DNA of 17,257 bases from NCBI GenBank assembly GCA_002335845.1, contig DDCV01000022.1, positions 13,073-30,329 on the forward strand. The letters run 5' to 3'. A program made the position numbers and the translations under genes. Below, one piece after another: positions 1 through 7,412 of the stretch (position 1 is its first letter; the number at the start of each line of letters is the position of its first letter). The notes under the pieces are model-generated. The model was given only the letters and a program-made list of their open reading frames with translations, searched no databases and was not told the origin of the DNA. Source of the stretch: Rickettsiales bacterium UBA1997 (lineage in GTDB: Bacteria; Pseudomonadota; Alphaproteobacteria; Rickettsiales; UBA1997).

Positions 1-347
1 GCATTATTTAAAGCGATAAGAAACGATAGGCATGTCCCATGAATACTAAAGCAAGGGACATTTTTTATTTTGAGTTCTCTTTGAAAAAATACAGAAGTAT
101 CTGGAATAGTTTGTTTTGGGACTCCTGAAGCATTAATAATTAAATCTGGAATACCGTTACCTGCTAATGCTTTTCTAGCAGCAACTGCTCCCATTTCATC
201 TACATCTATTTCAGATATTCTTCTTTCCTCAACCCCTGTCTTTGCAATTATCCATTCAGTACTTTCATTTATAAATTTAGCAGTTGTTTTTGATTTTTCA
301 ACTTTAGGAGGCAAATATATTCCTGACCCTGTTATTTTAATACTCAT
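1..347 (-). CDS. FabH-like 3-oxoacyl-ACP synthase III (KAS III) family protein, partial
   Basis: Only the first 115-116 codons lie in the window; the gene runs off its left edge. The ATG at 347 gives an N-terminus MSIKITGSGIYLPP, followed by WIIAKTGVEERR (residues 32-43), the typical thiolase-fold opening of KAS III enzymes. The nucleophilic cysteine is C106 in the motif HGTCLSFL, near the position of the FabH active-site Cys (about 112). Family members condense an acyl-CoA or acyl donor with malonyl-ACP or a second acyl thioester. The surroundings of the Cys (HGTC) differ from the AACSGF seen in housekeeping FabH, which suggests a specialised paralogue with its own acyl substrates rather than the fatty-acid initiation enzyme. 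The catalytic His and Asn would be in the missing C-terminal half. It is the last visible gene of the sulfotransferase-START-barrel operon, 13 nt after the barrel gene's stop. Family certain; specific role unknown. Confidence 0.85.
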   Translation of the reverse strand, partial: MSIKITGSGIYLPPKVEKSKTTAKFINESTEWIIAKTGVEERRISEIDVDEMGAVAARKALAGNGIPDLIINASGVPKQTIPDTSVFFQRELKIKNVPCFSIHGTCLSFLIALNN

Positions 348-360
348 CCTAGGGTCTCAA

Positions 361-1800
361 TTAAAAATTGAATTTCAAATTTGCGCGGACATGAGAAAAA
401 TCTTCCATTATATTAATTCTATAGTCTTCCCCTAATGGGTGTTTATTATTGCCTTTTATTTTTGTGTAACCTAAAACAAGGTGAAGATTCGTTTTTATAA
501 TATACGATGTTTCAAATGAAAATATGAGACCGGGGACTGAACCATTAAAATTGGTATTATCAATATCTAAAAGTGAAGAGCCTGAAATAGTTAGTTGCTC
601 ATTTGCAAATGTTTTATTTAAAGATATAATAATAGCTCTTTTAGTGAGGACACCAAGAGATGATCCATATCCAGGTGTAAATATATTTTTTGGATCTAAT
701 TCATCTATACTAATCTCTAGGTTGGGTATTGATATATCATTATCAATAGGTAAGCTGTCAGCTTGATAATCAAGCGTGTCGTAAGCAAATAATTGTCCTA
801 TAAGTTTTATATCAAAAGGTAAATCAACTTCAAGTTGTAATGTTGCTTGAAAATAGTTGGCTTTTTCTTTTAGGGGATATGAGTAGTGCAAGGAATCATA
901 AATTTGTGATTGATAAGAACTTGTCCTTAACAAAAAGTCATCAGCGCTATTTTTATCTGAGGTATTAAAAAATGCGGCATCCCCTCTAATTGTTGTATTT
1001 CCTAAAAATAAAGTAGATCCAAAACCAAGCATTTTCGTTTTTCTATATCCATAAATTATGTCAATAATCGAAAAACTTTTATCTGGACCAAATGCATAGA
1101 CATTGACTCCTGATAAGTTGAATAAGCGATCATATCCTTCAAAATAATTGATTGAAATATCACCAACGCCAAATGTTCTTGCAGCATAAATCCCAAGCTC
1201 TAGGGGCATTCCTCTTATTTTCATAAACTCTTCACTAGAAGGATTCGAGGGAAGTTTAATCGGAAAATCATCATTTTCTTGAGGTGTCCTGTGCGTATTG
1301 TGCAAGGGAGATAAAGTGAAACCAAATTTGTAATTATTTAGGTATAAATCGATAGCTGAAGAAAACACACCAAGCTTTTTATCTGAACCACTTTCAAATG
1401 TATAGTAGTAATCATATGGACTGACAACATCAATCGGACTATTTTCATCAACATTACCCCAACTATGAATCATTTTACCAATTTTGAACTCACCCCATGA
1501 TGTAAACATTTGTAAATAAAACTCACGCATATCTAAGCTAAAGTCAGTGGGCGATTGGTCTGATAAAAAGTGGGTAGATTCTCTTAACTTATGTTCAACA
1601 TCTATGTTAGATCGAAATAAAATATCACTGCTTTCATGGTCCACATTAAAACGAAGCAACCTGTAAGGTAGGTTTATTAAAGAGCCATCTGATAATCTCG
1701 AAATATAATTAAAATCTACAAAGCCACTAATTGTGTTAGAGGATTGACTTATAGCGAAATTAAATAAGAAGATTATAAAAAGAATTTTATTTAAGCGCAT
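361..1800 (-). CDS. DUF1302-like outer-membrane beta-barrel protein
   Basis: A 479-aa exported protein. Residues 1-18 form a signal peptide (MRLNKILFIIFLFNFAIS), and the chain ends in phenylalanine (LKFNF), as expected for a C-terminal strand recognised by the BAM complex. Alternating hydrophobic/polar strands run through the whole length. Residues 90-130 carry the recognisable block DMREFYLQMF ... GKMIHSWGNVD ... SPIDVVSPYD. This matches the DUF1302 family pattern (REaYv ... lRiGkQ..vWG..D ... DvvnP.D). DUF1302 barrels are often encoded with MMPL/RND pumps and are thought to be their outer-membrane partners; an MMPL gene lies in the divergent operon here. The ATG overlaps the end of the upstream START gene by 14 nt, so translation is probably coupled. 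Family assignment is from motif and topology; a generic porin is the alternative. Confidence 0.75.
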   Translation of the reverse strand: MRLNKILFIIFLFNFAISQSSNTISGFVDFNYISRLSDGSLINLPYRLLRFNVDHESSDILFRSNIDVEHKLRESTHFLSDQSPTDFSLDMREFYLQMFTSWGEFKIGKMIHSWGNVDENSPIDVVSPYDYYYTFESGSDKKLGVFSSAIDLYLNNYKFGFTLSPLHNTHRTPQENDDFPIKLPSNPSSEEFMKIRGMPLELGIYAARTFGVGDISINYFEGYDRLFNLSGVNVYAFGPDKSFSIIDIIYGYRKTKMLGFGSTLFLGNTTIRGDAAFFNTSDKNSADDFLLRTSSYQSQIYDSLHYSYPLKEKANYFQATLQLEVDLPFDIKLIGQLFAYDTLDYQADSLPIDNDISIPNLEISIDELDPKNIFTPGYGSSLGVLTKRAIIISLNKTFANEQLTISGSSLLDIDNTNFNGSVPGLIFSFETSYIIKTNLHLVLGYTKIKGNNKHPLGEDYRINIMEDFSHVRANLKFNF

Positions 1801-2395
1801 ATGTTATCCATTGTATGATTTCATTTCCTTGAGTTTTCCAAGCTCTTTGCAGAGCAAAATCAGGAAAATCACCTAAAAGTTCTCCATTCCAAGTATAACT
1901 AAGCAAGGTCTCATTTTGATTTTTAGGGGAAAGCTCCCATTTGCCTGCTGCATTTATTAATCGTATATAGTTTTTATTTAATGGAGCATTTTTATGGTTT
2001 CCAGAAACGAAAGAAAACTCCCATTCAGAATCTTTTCTGCTTTTTTTATGCTTTATAACATAATCTCTATCTGCAAGTAGAAAAGGCATGTCAAGCATTA
2101 TATGAACTGTGTTTTCTCCTAAAATTTTAACTTCATGAATTCTTCTAAATACTTTTGGGTAGTGTTCTACATCTTCAATGATTTTAGCTATTGGTTCAAT
2201 TGAATATGGTAATGAAGAACTCACTTTGCATATTGGAAATCCTTGATAATTTGTCCATTTGATTTCAATATCACCTTCTTGAATGATATTCCACTCTATT
2301 GGACTCTTAAAATCTTTTAGATTTAACTCGCTATAATAGACCCCTAGGTTTAGAAAAAATAAAAGCGTAAATAAATTTGATTTTAAGTGTCTCAT
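1787..2395 (-). CDS. Secreted START-domain (SRPBCC) lipid-binding protein
   Basis: A 202-aa protein with an N-terminal hydrophobic signal segment (about residues 7-21) and a single START/Bet v1-like domain of about 170 residues. Diagnostic stretches are IEDVEHYPKVFRRI (73-86) and MPFLLADRDYV (103-113), the latter matching the START signature MPFPLSDRD. START domains enclose one hydrophobic ligand (sterol, phospholipid, fatty acid or polyketide) in a helix-grip cavity. The signal segment places this one in the periplasm or attached to the inner membrane, where it could hand a lipid between membrane proteins. Its ATG overlaps the stop of the sulfotransferase gene (ATGA, 4 nt) and its 3' end overlaps the barrel gene, so the three are translationally linked. 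Ligand unknown; no catalytic residues evident. Confidence 0.82.
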   Translation of the reverse strand: MRHLKSNLFTLLFFLNLGVYYSELNLKDFKSPIEWNIIQEGDIEIKWTNYQGFPICKVSSSLPYSIEPIAKIIEDVEHYPKVFRRIHEVKILGENTVHIMLDMPFLLADRDYVIKHKKSRKDSEWEFSFVSGNHKNAPLNKNYIRLINAAGKWELSPKNQNETLLSYTWNGELLGDFPDFALQRAWKTQGNEIIQWITYALK

Positions 2396-3477
2396 TTATT
2401 CAAAAATGTCTCATATATTGATGAACAATCTTTTTTTATTCTCTCTTCAGATAGTCCAAACTTTTTTAAATCATACTTGTGCTTACTTTTATAATTTTTC
2501 TGTTTTTCAGCGGTATTTTTAATTTCATTTCTAAGTTCTTCTGAAGGTTTATGGTTTGTAAAAATAAAAATATCGTCCATAAGTTTTTCAAAATTTTCCA
2601 TCATTTGATCATATCGAACTATCATTACCCTTGATTTGTCAATTTTATTATTTTCCCAATCATTATTAAATCGTATTAACAGGGTAATGAGTGCATTATA
2701 AAGTCTTTCGATATATTTTTCTCTAATATTTGTGTCCAAACTCCAAAATCCAAACCTTTTATCAAGGACACCCGTTACTAAACTTAAACCTGATGGGATT
2801 ACACTTAATGGATCTCTTATCATATATAAGATTCTAGAATCAGGAAATCTTTTTTGAAAAGAGGGAAGATTTGTGCTTAGAGAAAATAGTTTTCCTATGT
2901 AAGGTAAATCTTTTTTATATGTTTTCCTTGCCCAAACATTTTCATACCAATCAAAATCCCTTTTACTAGTATCTCTGTGTTCTGGATCAAAATATTTAAA
3001 AAAATCTTCATCTGCAAATGAGAACAAAAACCCATAGAGGAAGAAGCCATCAAAATATCTAAAAAATAGACCAACGTCATCTGTTTCGATAGATGTTAAA
3101 CTTGTTTTATGTGCTTCTGTTGAATGGTGACGGGCTGGGCTTAATTTTTCTAAGACTGGTAAAAATGGTTTTATTACTTTTTGAAGAATTATCGAAGGAT
3201 AAATTAATTGCCAAAGTTGAGACCCTTTACCGAGGCCACTATTAATCAAATATCTTTGTAAAAAAGTAGTGCCAGATCTAGGATTTCCAACAATTACAAT
3301 TGGTTTATGCAGGCTAGGTTTTCGAGCTATTTTATAAAAGATTTTATCAATAAATAAGAAAATTGAAACAATCAATCGCATCATACTTAGAAAAAACCCT
3401 GTAATAATTGGGCTGAACCATGCCCCAAATGTGTTTCCAACAATCTTATAGGCTTCTAATTTTCTGTTTATATTCAT
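2392..3477 (-). CDS. PAPS-dependent sulfotransferase (Sulfotransfer_3-like) with N-terminal membrane segment
   Basis: A 361-aa protein. The 5'-phosphosulfate-binding loop is PIVIVGNPRSGTTFLQRYL (59-77), with PRSGTT at 66-71. The 3'-phosphate-binding motif is RDPLSVIPS (221-229), preceded by the usual beta strand RILYMI. SIETDDVGLFFR (129-140) fits the Sulfotransfer_3 pattern. These enzymes move the sulfonate from PAPS to a hydroxyl or amine. A hydrophobic stretch at about 22-45 suggests the enzyme sits on the inner face of the cytoplasmic membrane, as expected for a lipid or lipid-linked acceptor. It is the first gene of the minus-strand operon (START, barrel and KAS III follow) and is divergent from an ASST gene. 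No clear Shine-Dalgarno precedes the ATG at 3477. Enzyme class is secure; the acceptor is unknown. Confidence 0.88.
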   Translation of the reverse strand: MNINRKLEAYKIVGNTFGAWFSPIITGFFLSMMRLIVSIFLFIDKIFYKIARKPSLHKPIVIVGNPRSGTTFLQRYLINSGLGKGSQLWQLIYPSIILQKVIKPFLPVLEKLSPARHHSTEAHKTSLTSIETDDVGLFFRYFDGFFLYGFLFSFADEDFFKYFDPEHRDTSKRDFDWYENVWARKTYKKDLPYIGKLFSLSTNLPSFQKRFPDSRILYMIRDPLSVIPSGLSLVTGVLDKRFGFWSLDTNIREKYIERLYNALITLLIRFNNDWENNKIDKSRVMIVRYDQMMENFEKLMDDIFIFTNHKPSEELRNEIKNTAEKQKNYKSKHKYDLKKFGLSEERIKKDCSSIYETFLNK

Positions 3478-3630
3478 AGCTTGTTATGTATTTGGAATTT
3501 AATTGTATAAAAATTGTTATAATTTTTGAAAGAATTTATTTAACTATTTGACGCATTAAGAGTCTAATAGTTAAAATTTTATTAATCAAATAATTGAGCG
3601 GTCAAAATTTTATTTAATTGGAAAATAACT
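3478..3630. promoter_or_regulatory. Divergent intergenic region between the two operons
   Basis: These 153 nt separate the sulfotransferase start (minus) from the ASST start (plus) and must hold the promoters of both units unless transcription enters from outside. The stretch is very AT-rich, with no ORF and no obvious long inverted repeat that would mark an operator. A shared control region would allow the two halves of the cluster to be expressed together. Confidence 0.6.
3548..3577 (+). promoter_or_regulatory. Candidate sigma70-type promoter for the ASST-MMPL-LolA operon
   Basis: TTGACG at 3548-3553 (5 of 6 with TTGACA) is followed after 18 nt by TAAAAT at 3572-3577 (5 of 6 with TATAAT). 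The ASST start codon is 53 nt further on. In DNA this AT-rich such matches arise by chance, and the promoter consensus of this lineage is not known, so the call is weak. Confidence 0.3.
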
Positions 3631-5115
3631 ATGAATTATAAAATTAATATTTTGTTATTACTGACATTAGTATTTAAAGCAGATTTAAATGCAGAAGTGT
3701 TTGATGGCTACACTCTTTTTTCGCCTACTGGAGGTGGGCCTAGCGGCGCTACAGGGGGTACTAGTTATCTTTATGATAATGATTATAATATTATTCATAC
3801 ATGGGTTCATTCTAGAGGTGCTGCAAGCATGCCATATCTACTGCCTGACAGTTCAATCATATATCCTTTTAGAGTAGAAAGTCCCACTATGAGTGCCGGA
3901 GGCGTAGGTGGCGGAGTCGCTCACATTGCTTGGGATGGGACTATATTATGGGAATACATTATTTCAAATCAAACCTATCAACATCATCATGATGTTCAGC
4001 CTCTTCCAAATGGGAATATATTGGTTATCGCATGGGAGAAAAAAACAGCAACTGAAGCATACGCTATGGGTAGAGTGTCTCTTGATAACCCATTAAATGA
4101 GATGTGGTCAACTGCAATCTTAGAGCTTGAAATGACGCCGCCAAATGGTGCAAATATTGTTTGGGAGTGGCACTTATGGGATCATTTAGTTCAAGATTCA
4201 GATCAAAGTTTACCAGGTTATGGAACAGTGTCTGCTCATCCACAATTAATGGATATTAACTATGGTGAAGTCGGTGGAGGAGGAGGGCCAGGCGGTAGCA
4301 ATGCTGACTGGATGCATATTAATGCGATAGATTACAATCCTTTTCTAGACCAGATTGTAATTAGTTCTAGACATCAAAATGAAATATACATAATTGATCA
4401 TAGTACAACTACCGCTGAAGCGGCAGGACATACTGGCGGAAACTCTGGCAAAGGAGGCGATTTCTTATATCGCTGGGGTAATCCCTCAGCATATGATCGA
4501 GGCTCGAATTCGTCTCAAAGATTAGATAGTCAGCATGGAGTAAACTGGATCAAAGAAGGGTATCCTGGGCAAGGAAATTTAATTTTATTCAATAATAATT
4601 ATGGAAATTTAACCTCTGCTGTTTTTGAAATTTCGCCACCTTTGAACTCAGACAGTACTAATTATATTATCAACGAAACAGAGCCTTTTGGCCCAAATGA
4701 ATTAGAGTGGATGCATACAGGTGATTTTCATTCAAATGTTCAAAGTGGAGCATTTAGATTATCAAATGGTAATACTCTTGTTTCAGTTGCTGATGATGCT
4801 ACAATCTTTGAAGTCGATTCGTTAGGTAATACGGTTTGGAATTATGAGTACCCAGGGGCAAACATAATGATAGCTAGATCACAGAAATATTCAATTGATT
4901 TTTTTGGAGGAAGTGACTCAACAGGTTTCCCCGATTACATTATTGGCGATGTAAACTTTGACTCTTCCAATGATGTCTTCGACTTGATATACGTTGTCGA
5001 TATGCATTACGGTTTTTATCCAAAAACTCCACCTGCAGATATCAATGAAGATTCAGAAGTAAACTTTCAAGATGTAATGGCTCTAATTTATCAAGTAATG
5101 AACTATCTTCGTTGA
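3631..5115 (+). CDS. Exported arylsulfotransferase (ASST)-family protein with C-terminal dockerin-like repeats
   Basis: A 494-aa protein with a signal peptide (about 1-21, ending LNA) and a beta-propeller of the ASST family. ASST enzymes transfer sulfate between phenolic esters and phenols in the periplasm without PAPS. The active-site set is visible: HHHD at 118-121 followed by LPNGN, H229 in WMHINAI, R247 in SSRHQN and H302 in SQHGVNW. H229 to R247 is 18 residues, the same as H356 to R374 in E. coli AssT, and H302 corresponds to the sulfated H436. Glycine-rich loops lie at 33-43, 90-95 and 215-222. Two DxNxDxxxxxxD calcium-loop repeats follow at 440-451 and 470-481, a dockerin-like pair. 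The stop overlaps the MMPL start codon. The true donor and acceptor are unknown, and a non-transferase propeller role cannot be excluded. Confidence 0.83.
   Translation: MNYKINILLLLTLVFKADLNAEVFDGYTLFSPTGGGPSGATGGTSYLYDNDYNIIHTWVHSRGAASMPYLLPDSSIIYPFRVESPTMSAGGVGGGVAHIAWDGTILWEYIISNQTYQHHHDVQPLPNGNILVIAWEKKTATEAYAMGRVSLDNPLNEMWSTAILELEMTPPNGANIVWEWHLWDHLVQDSDQSLPGYGTVSAHPQLMDINYGEVGGGGGPGGSNADWMHINAIDYNPFLDQIVISSRHQNEIYIIDHSTTTAEAAGHTGGNSGKGGDFLYRWGNPSAYDRGSNSSQRLDSQHGVNWIKEGYPGQGNLILFNNNYGNLTSAVFEISPPLNSDSTNYIINETEPFGPNELEWMHTGDFHSNVQSGAFRLSNGNTLVSVADDATIFEVDSLGNTVWNYEYPGANIMIARSQKYSIDFFGGSDSTGFPDYIIGDVNFDSSNDVFDLIYVVDMHYGFYPKTPPADINEDSEVNFQDVMALIYQVMNYLR
4948..5112 (+). other. Dockerin type I-like repeat pair at the ASST C-terminus
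   Basis: Residues 440-451 (DVNFDSSNDVFD) and 470-481 (DINEDSEVNFQD) each fit the 12-residue calcium-binding loop of dockerin repeats, and each is followed by a helix-like hydrophobic segment (LIYVVDMHY, VMALIYQVM). In cellulosomes, dockerins dock onto cohesins. In marine FCB bacteria such tails are common at the ends of secreted proteins and their partner is often unknown. No cohesin-like gene is visible here. Confidence 0.72.
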
Positions 5116-7412
5116 AATCGAAAAATAAAGAATTCTCTATCAAATTTTGGATTACCAGGAAGGTAATTGAAAACCCCTTAAAGTCTATTTTATTCCCCCT
5201 TGCCTTTACCTCAATTTTTGGATTGGGCATGACATTTATTGTTGTTGATGATGATATGCTCGCAATGCTTCCAAATAATATGAGCTCAAAGCTTTCCTGG
5301 GATGCGGTGCAGGATGAATTTGGAAGCACAGAATCTATTTTTATCGCATTTGGTTATAAAGATAAAACGATCTTTAATAAAAGCTCTTTTTCTGATCTTT
5401 GGAAATTAACAAATGAATTAGAATCTCGACCTGAGATAAAAAAAATTACAAGCCTTTCAAATTTGCCAAAAATTGAAAATGTTGATGGTTTTTTAGAGGT
5501 CCACTCATTGCAACCAAGCGAAGAACTAGACGACATTCAAATAAATGGAATAAAAAAATATGTATATAATAATCAGTCTATTAGAGCGAGGTCAATAAGC
5601 AAAGATGGCAATTATTTCAATATAATGGTACAGCCAAATGACAGTATTGCTCATAATGTTGTTAGAGATATAGTCGTGGAGATAGGCGATAGCTTATTAT
5701 CTAAAAATTATGAAATACATTATGGTGGGACTGCATACATTACTGGGTCTGTCCCTGGTATGATAAAAAATGATATATCAAAACTACTTGGGGTTGGTCT
5801 TGTTTTGATGAGTCTGATTTTATTGGTTAACATTCGGGATTTATTTGCGGTAGGGATGATATTCTCTGTCATTATCCAATCTCTAATTGTTATGGCTGGA
5901 TTGATGGGGTGGGTAGTTTATTTGACAGGATCAGAAAATTTTTATTTCACCATTATAAATTCATCGATGCCAATAATTTTACTTACGATTGCAAATTCTG
6001 ATGGAGTTCATGTTGTTACAAAATTTTTTAAAGAGATGAGGCATAATGGCAATATAAAAAAATCAATAGCCAAATCGATAGACACTCTATTCGTGCCGAT
6101 ATTTTTAACTAGTGTTACCACAATTGCTGCGTTTCTTACTCTTTATTTTGCGCCAATAAATCAACTAATGGGTTATGGGATATGCCTAAGTGCTGGGATA
6201 TTATATGCTTTTATTTTAAGTCTTACTTTTTTACCAGCAGCAATGTCGTTAAAGAGATGGGATTTAAATTCGAAAGCAATATCGCAAAATGGGTATTTAG
6301 AAAATATAATTTCTAAATTTGGCAAATTAGTAATTTCAAAACCAAAATCAATTTTAGTAGTTGGAATGATAATTATGTTTATTGGAACTGCGGGATTATC
6401 ATTGCTAAAAGTGGATGTTAATATTGCGAATTTTTTTAAAGAAGATACTGATTTTAGGAAAAGTATTGATTTTATAGATCAAGAGATGACGGGTACAATG
6501 GATGTACGTATTAGAGTAGAAGCGCCTATCAAGGATCCTAATACATTGAATGAAATGCAGGAGATGCAAACATTATTGAACAGCAACCCAAAGGTAACAA
6601 CTAGCTATTCCATAGTGGATGTTGTTAAACAAATGCATCGCATACTTATAGATGATAATCCTGAATTTGAAATTGTTCCTAAAGATGAAAAAAAAGTAAG
6701 CAATCTTTTAATGATGTATTCAATATCCGGAGATCAAGATGACTTAAATACAATAGTTGATTATAATTATAAAGTGGGTCTAATAACTGCTTTAAGTCGC
6801 GTTATGAGTACAGAAGAAATTATTCAGTTCGTAAAAAAAATTGAAGATCAGGTATATGACTTTAAGCATATTAGTAATGCGTCAATAACCGGAATGGCTA
6901 TTGTGATTAGAGATTTAATTTATTTGGTTATTGAATCTTCAGTAATAAGTATTTTTTCATCAGTTATACTTATTTGTCTAATTACATCAATATTTTTTAA
7001 GAACTTTTCATGGGGCTTCCTTTCAATAGTTCCACTTGTCACGGCAGTCTTAATTAATTTTGGCTTTATGGGTATTGCAGGTATTCATTTGAGTCATGTA
7101 ACAGCACTTTTGTCATCAGTTATTATTGGTGTTGGTGTCGATTTTTCTATTCATTACATTTACCAATACAGAAGATTAATCAAGGATAAAGTTCGTAATG
7201 GGATATCAAATAAAGTTATAAATGAGGTTGGTTATCCAATCGTATTAGATGCAGCATCGAATATGTCTTTTGGAGCTTTATTATTTTCTACTTTCATTCC
7301 TGTCCAATACGTTGGGGGTTTAATGGTGTTTGCTATGTTTTCTACAGCTTTCGGCACATTAACATTGCTTGCAGCTTCAGTTGAATTATTAAAGACTAGT
7401 TATTCAAAATGA
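5112..7412 (+). CDS. MMPL/RND-family lipid exporter
   Basis: A 766-aa inner-membrane protein with the duplicated RND/MMPL plan. TM1 is at about 25-45 and is followed by a periplasmic domain (about 46-220). A five- or six-helix bundle lies at about 222-380, then TM7 (about 412-432), a second periplasmic domain (to about 610) and a final helix bundle to the C-terminus. The first bundle carries NSDGVHVV (D297); the second carries GVGVDFSIHYIYQYRR (D677), the conserved acidic site of the proton relay. Relatives such as HpnN and mycobacterial MmpL proteins move hydrophobic lipids from the inner membrane outward. The only start that keeps TM1 is TTG at 5112, overlapping the ASST stop (TTGA), so translation is probably by re-initiation. 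Its stop overlaps the LolA-like gene's ATG. Function as lipid exporter is strong; the cargo is inferred from neighbours. Confidence 0.88.
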   Translation: MKSKNKEFSIKFWITRKVIENPLKSILFPLAFTSIFGLGMTFIVVDDDMLAMLPNNMSSKLSWDAVQDEFGSTESIFIAFGYKDKTIFNKSSFSDLWKLTNELESRPEIKKITSLSNLPKIENVDGFLEVHSLQPSEELDDIQINGIKKYVYNNQSIRARSISKDGNYFNIMVQPNDSIAHNVVRDIVVEIGDSLLSKNYEIHYGGTAYITGSVPGMIKNDISKLLGVGLVLMSLILLVNIRDLFAVGMIFSVIIQSLIVMAGLMGWVVYLTGSENFYFTIINSSMPIILLTIANSDGVHVVTKFFKEMRHNGNIKKSIAKSIDTLFVPIFLTSVTTIAAFLTLYFAPINQLMGYGICLSAGILYAFILSLTFLPAAMSLKRWDLNSKAISQNGYLENIISKFGKLVISKPKSILVVGMIIMFIGTAGLSLLKVDVNIANFFKEDTDFRKSIDFIDQEMTGTMDVRIRVEAPIKDPNTLNEMQEMQTLLNSNPKVTTSYSIVDVVKQMHRILIDDNPEFEIVPKDEKKVSNLLMMYSISGDQDDLNTIVDYNYKVGLITALSRVMSTEEIIQFVKKIEDQVYDFKHISNASITGMAIVIRDLIYLVIESSVISIFSSVILICLITSIFFKNFSWGFLSIVPLVTAVLINFGFMGIAGIHLSHVTALLSSVIIGVGVDFSIHYIYQYRRLIKDKVRNGISNKVINEVGYPIVLDAASNMSFGALLFSTFIPVQYVGGLMVFAMFSTAFGTLTLLAASVELLKTSYSK

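Noticed and set aside
1..347. Assignment of the KAS III protein as OleA with an olefin-synthesis cluster
   Set aside because: No OleB, OleC or OleD-like gene is visible and the Cys motif does not settle the subfamily; the gene is also cut.
4948..5112. Cellulosome function from the dockerin-like repeats
   Set aside because: No cohesin, scaffoldin or glycoside hydrolase occurs in the window; the tail alone is not evidence of a cellulosome.
5042..5329. Minus-strand ORF of 95 codons across the ASST-MMPL junction
   Set aside because: Antisense to two well-supported genes, with no recognisable motif.
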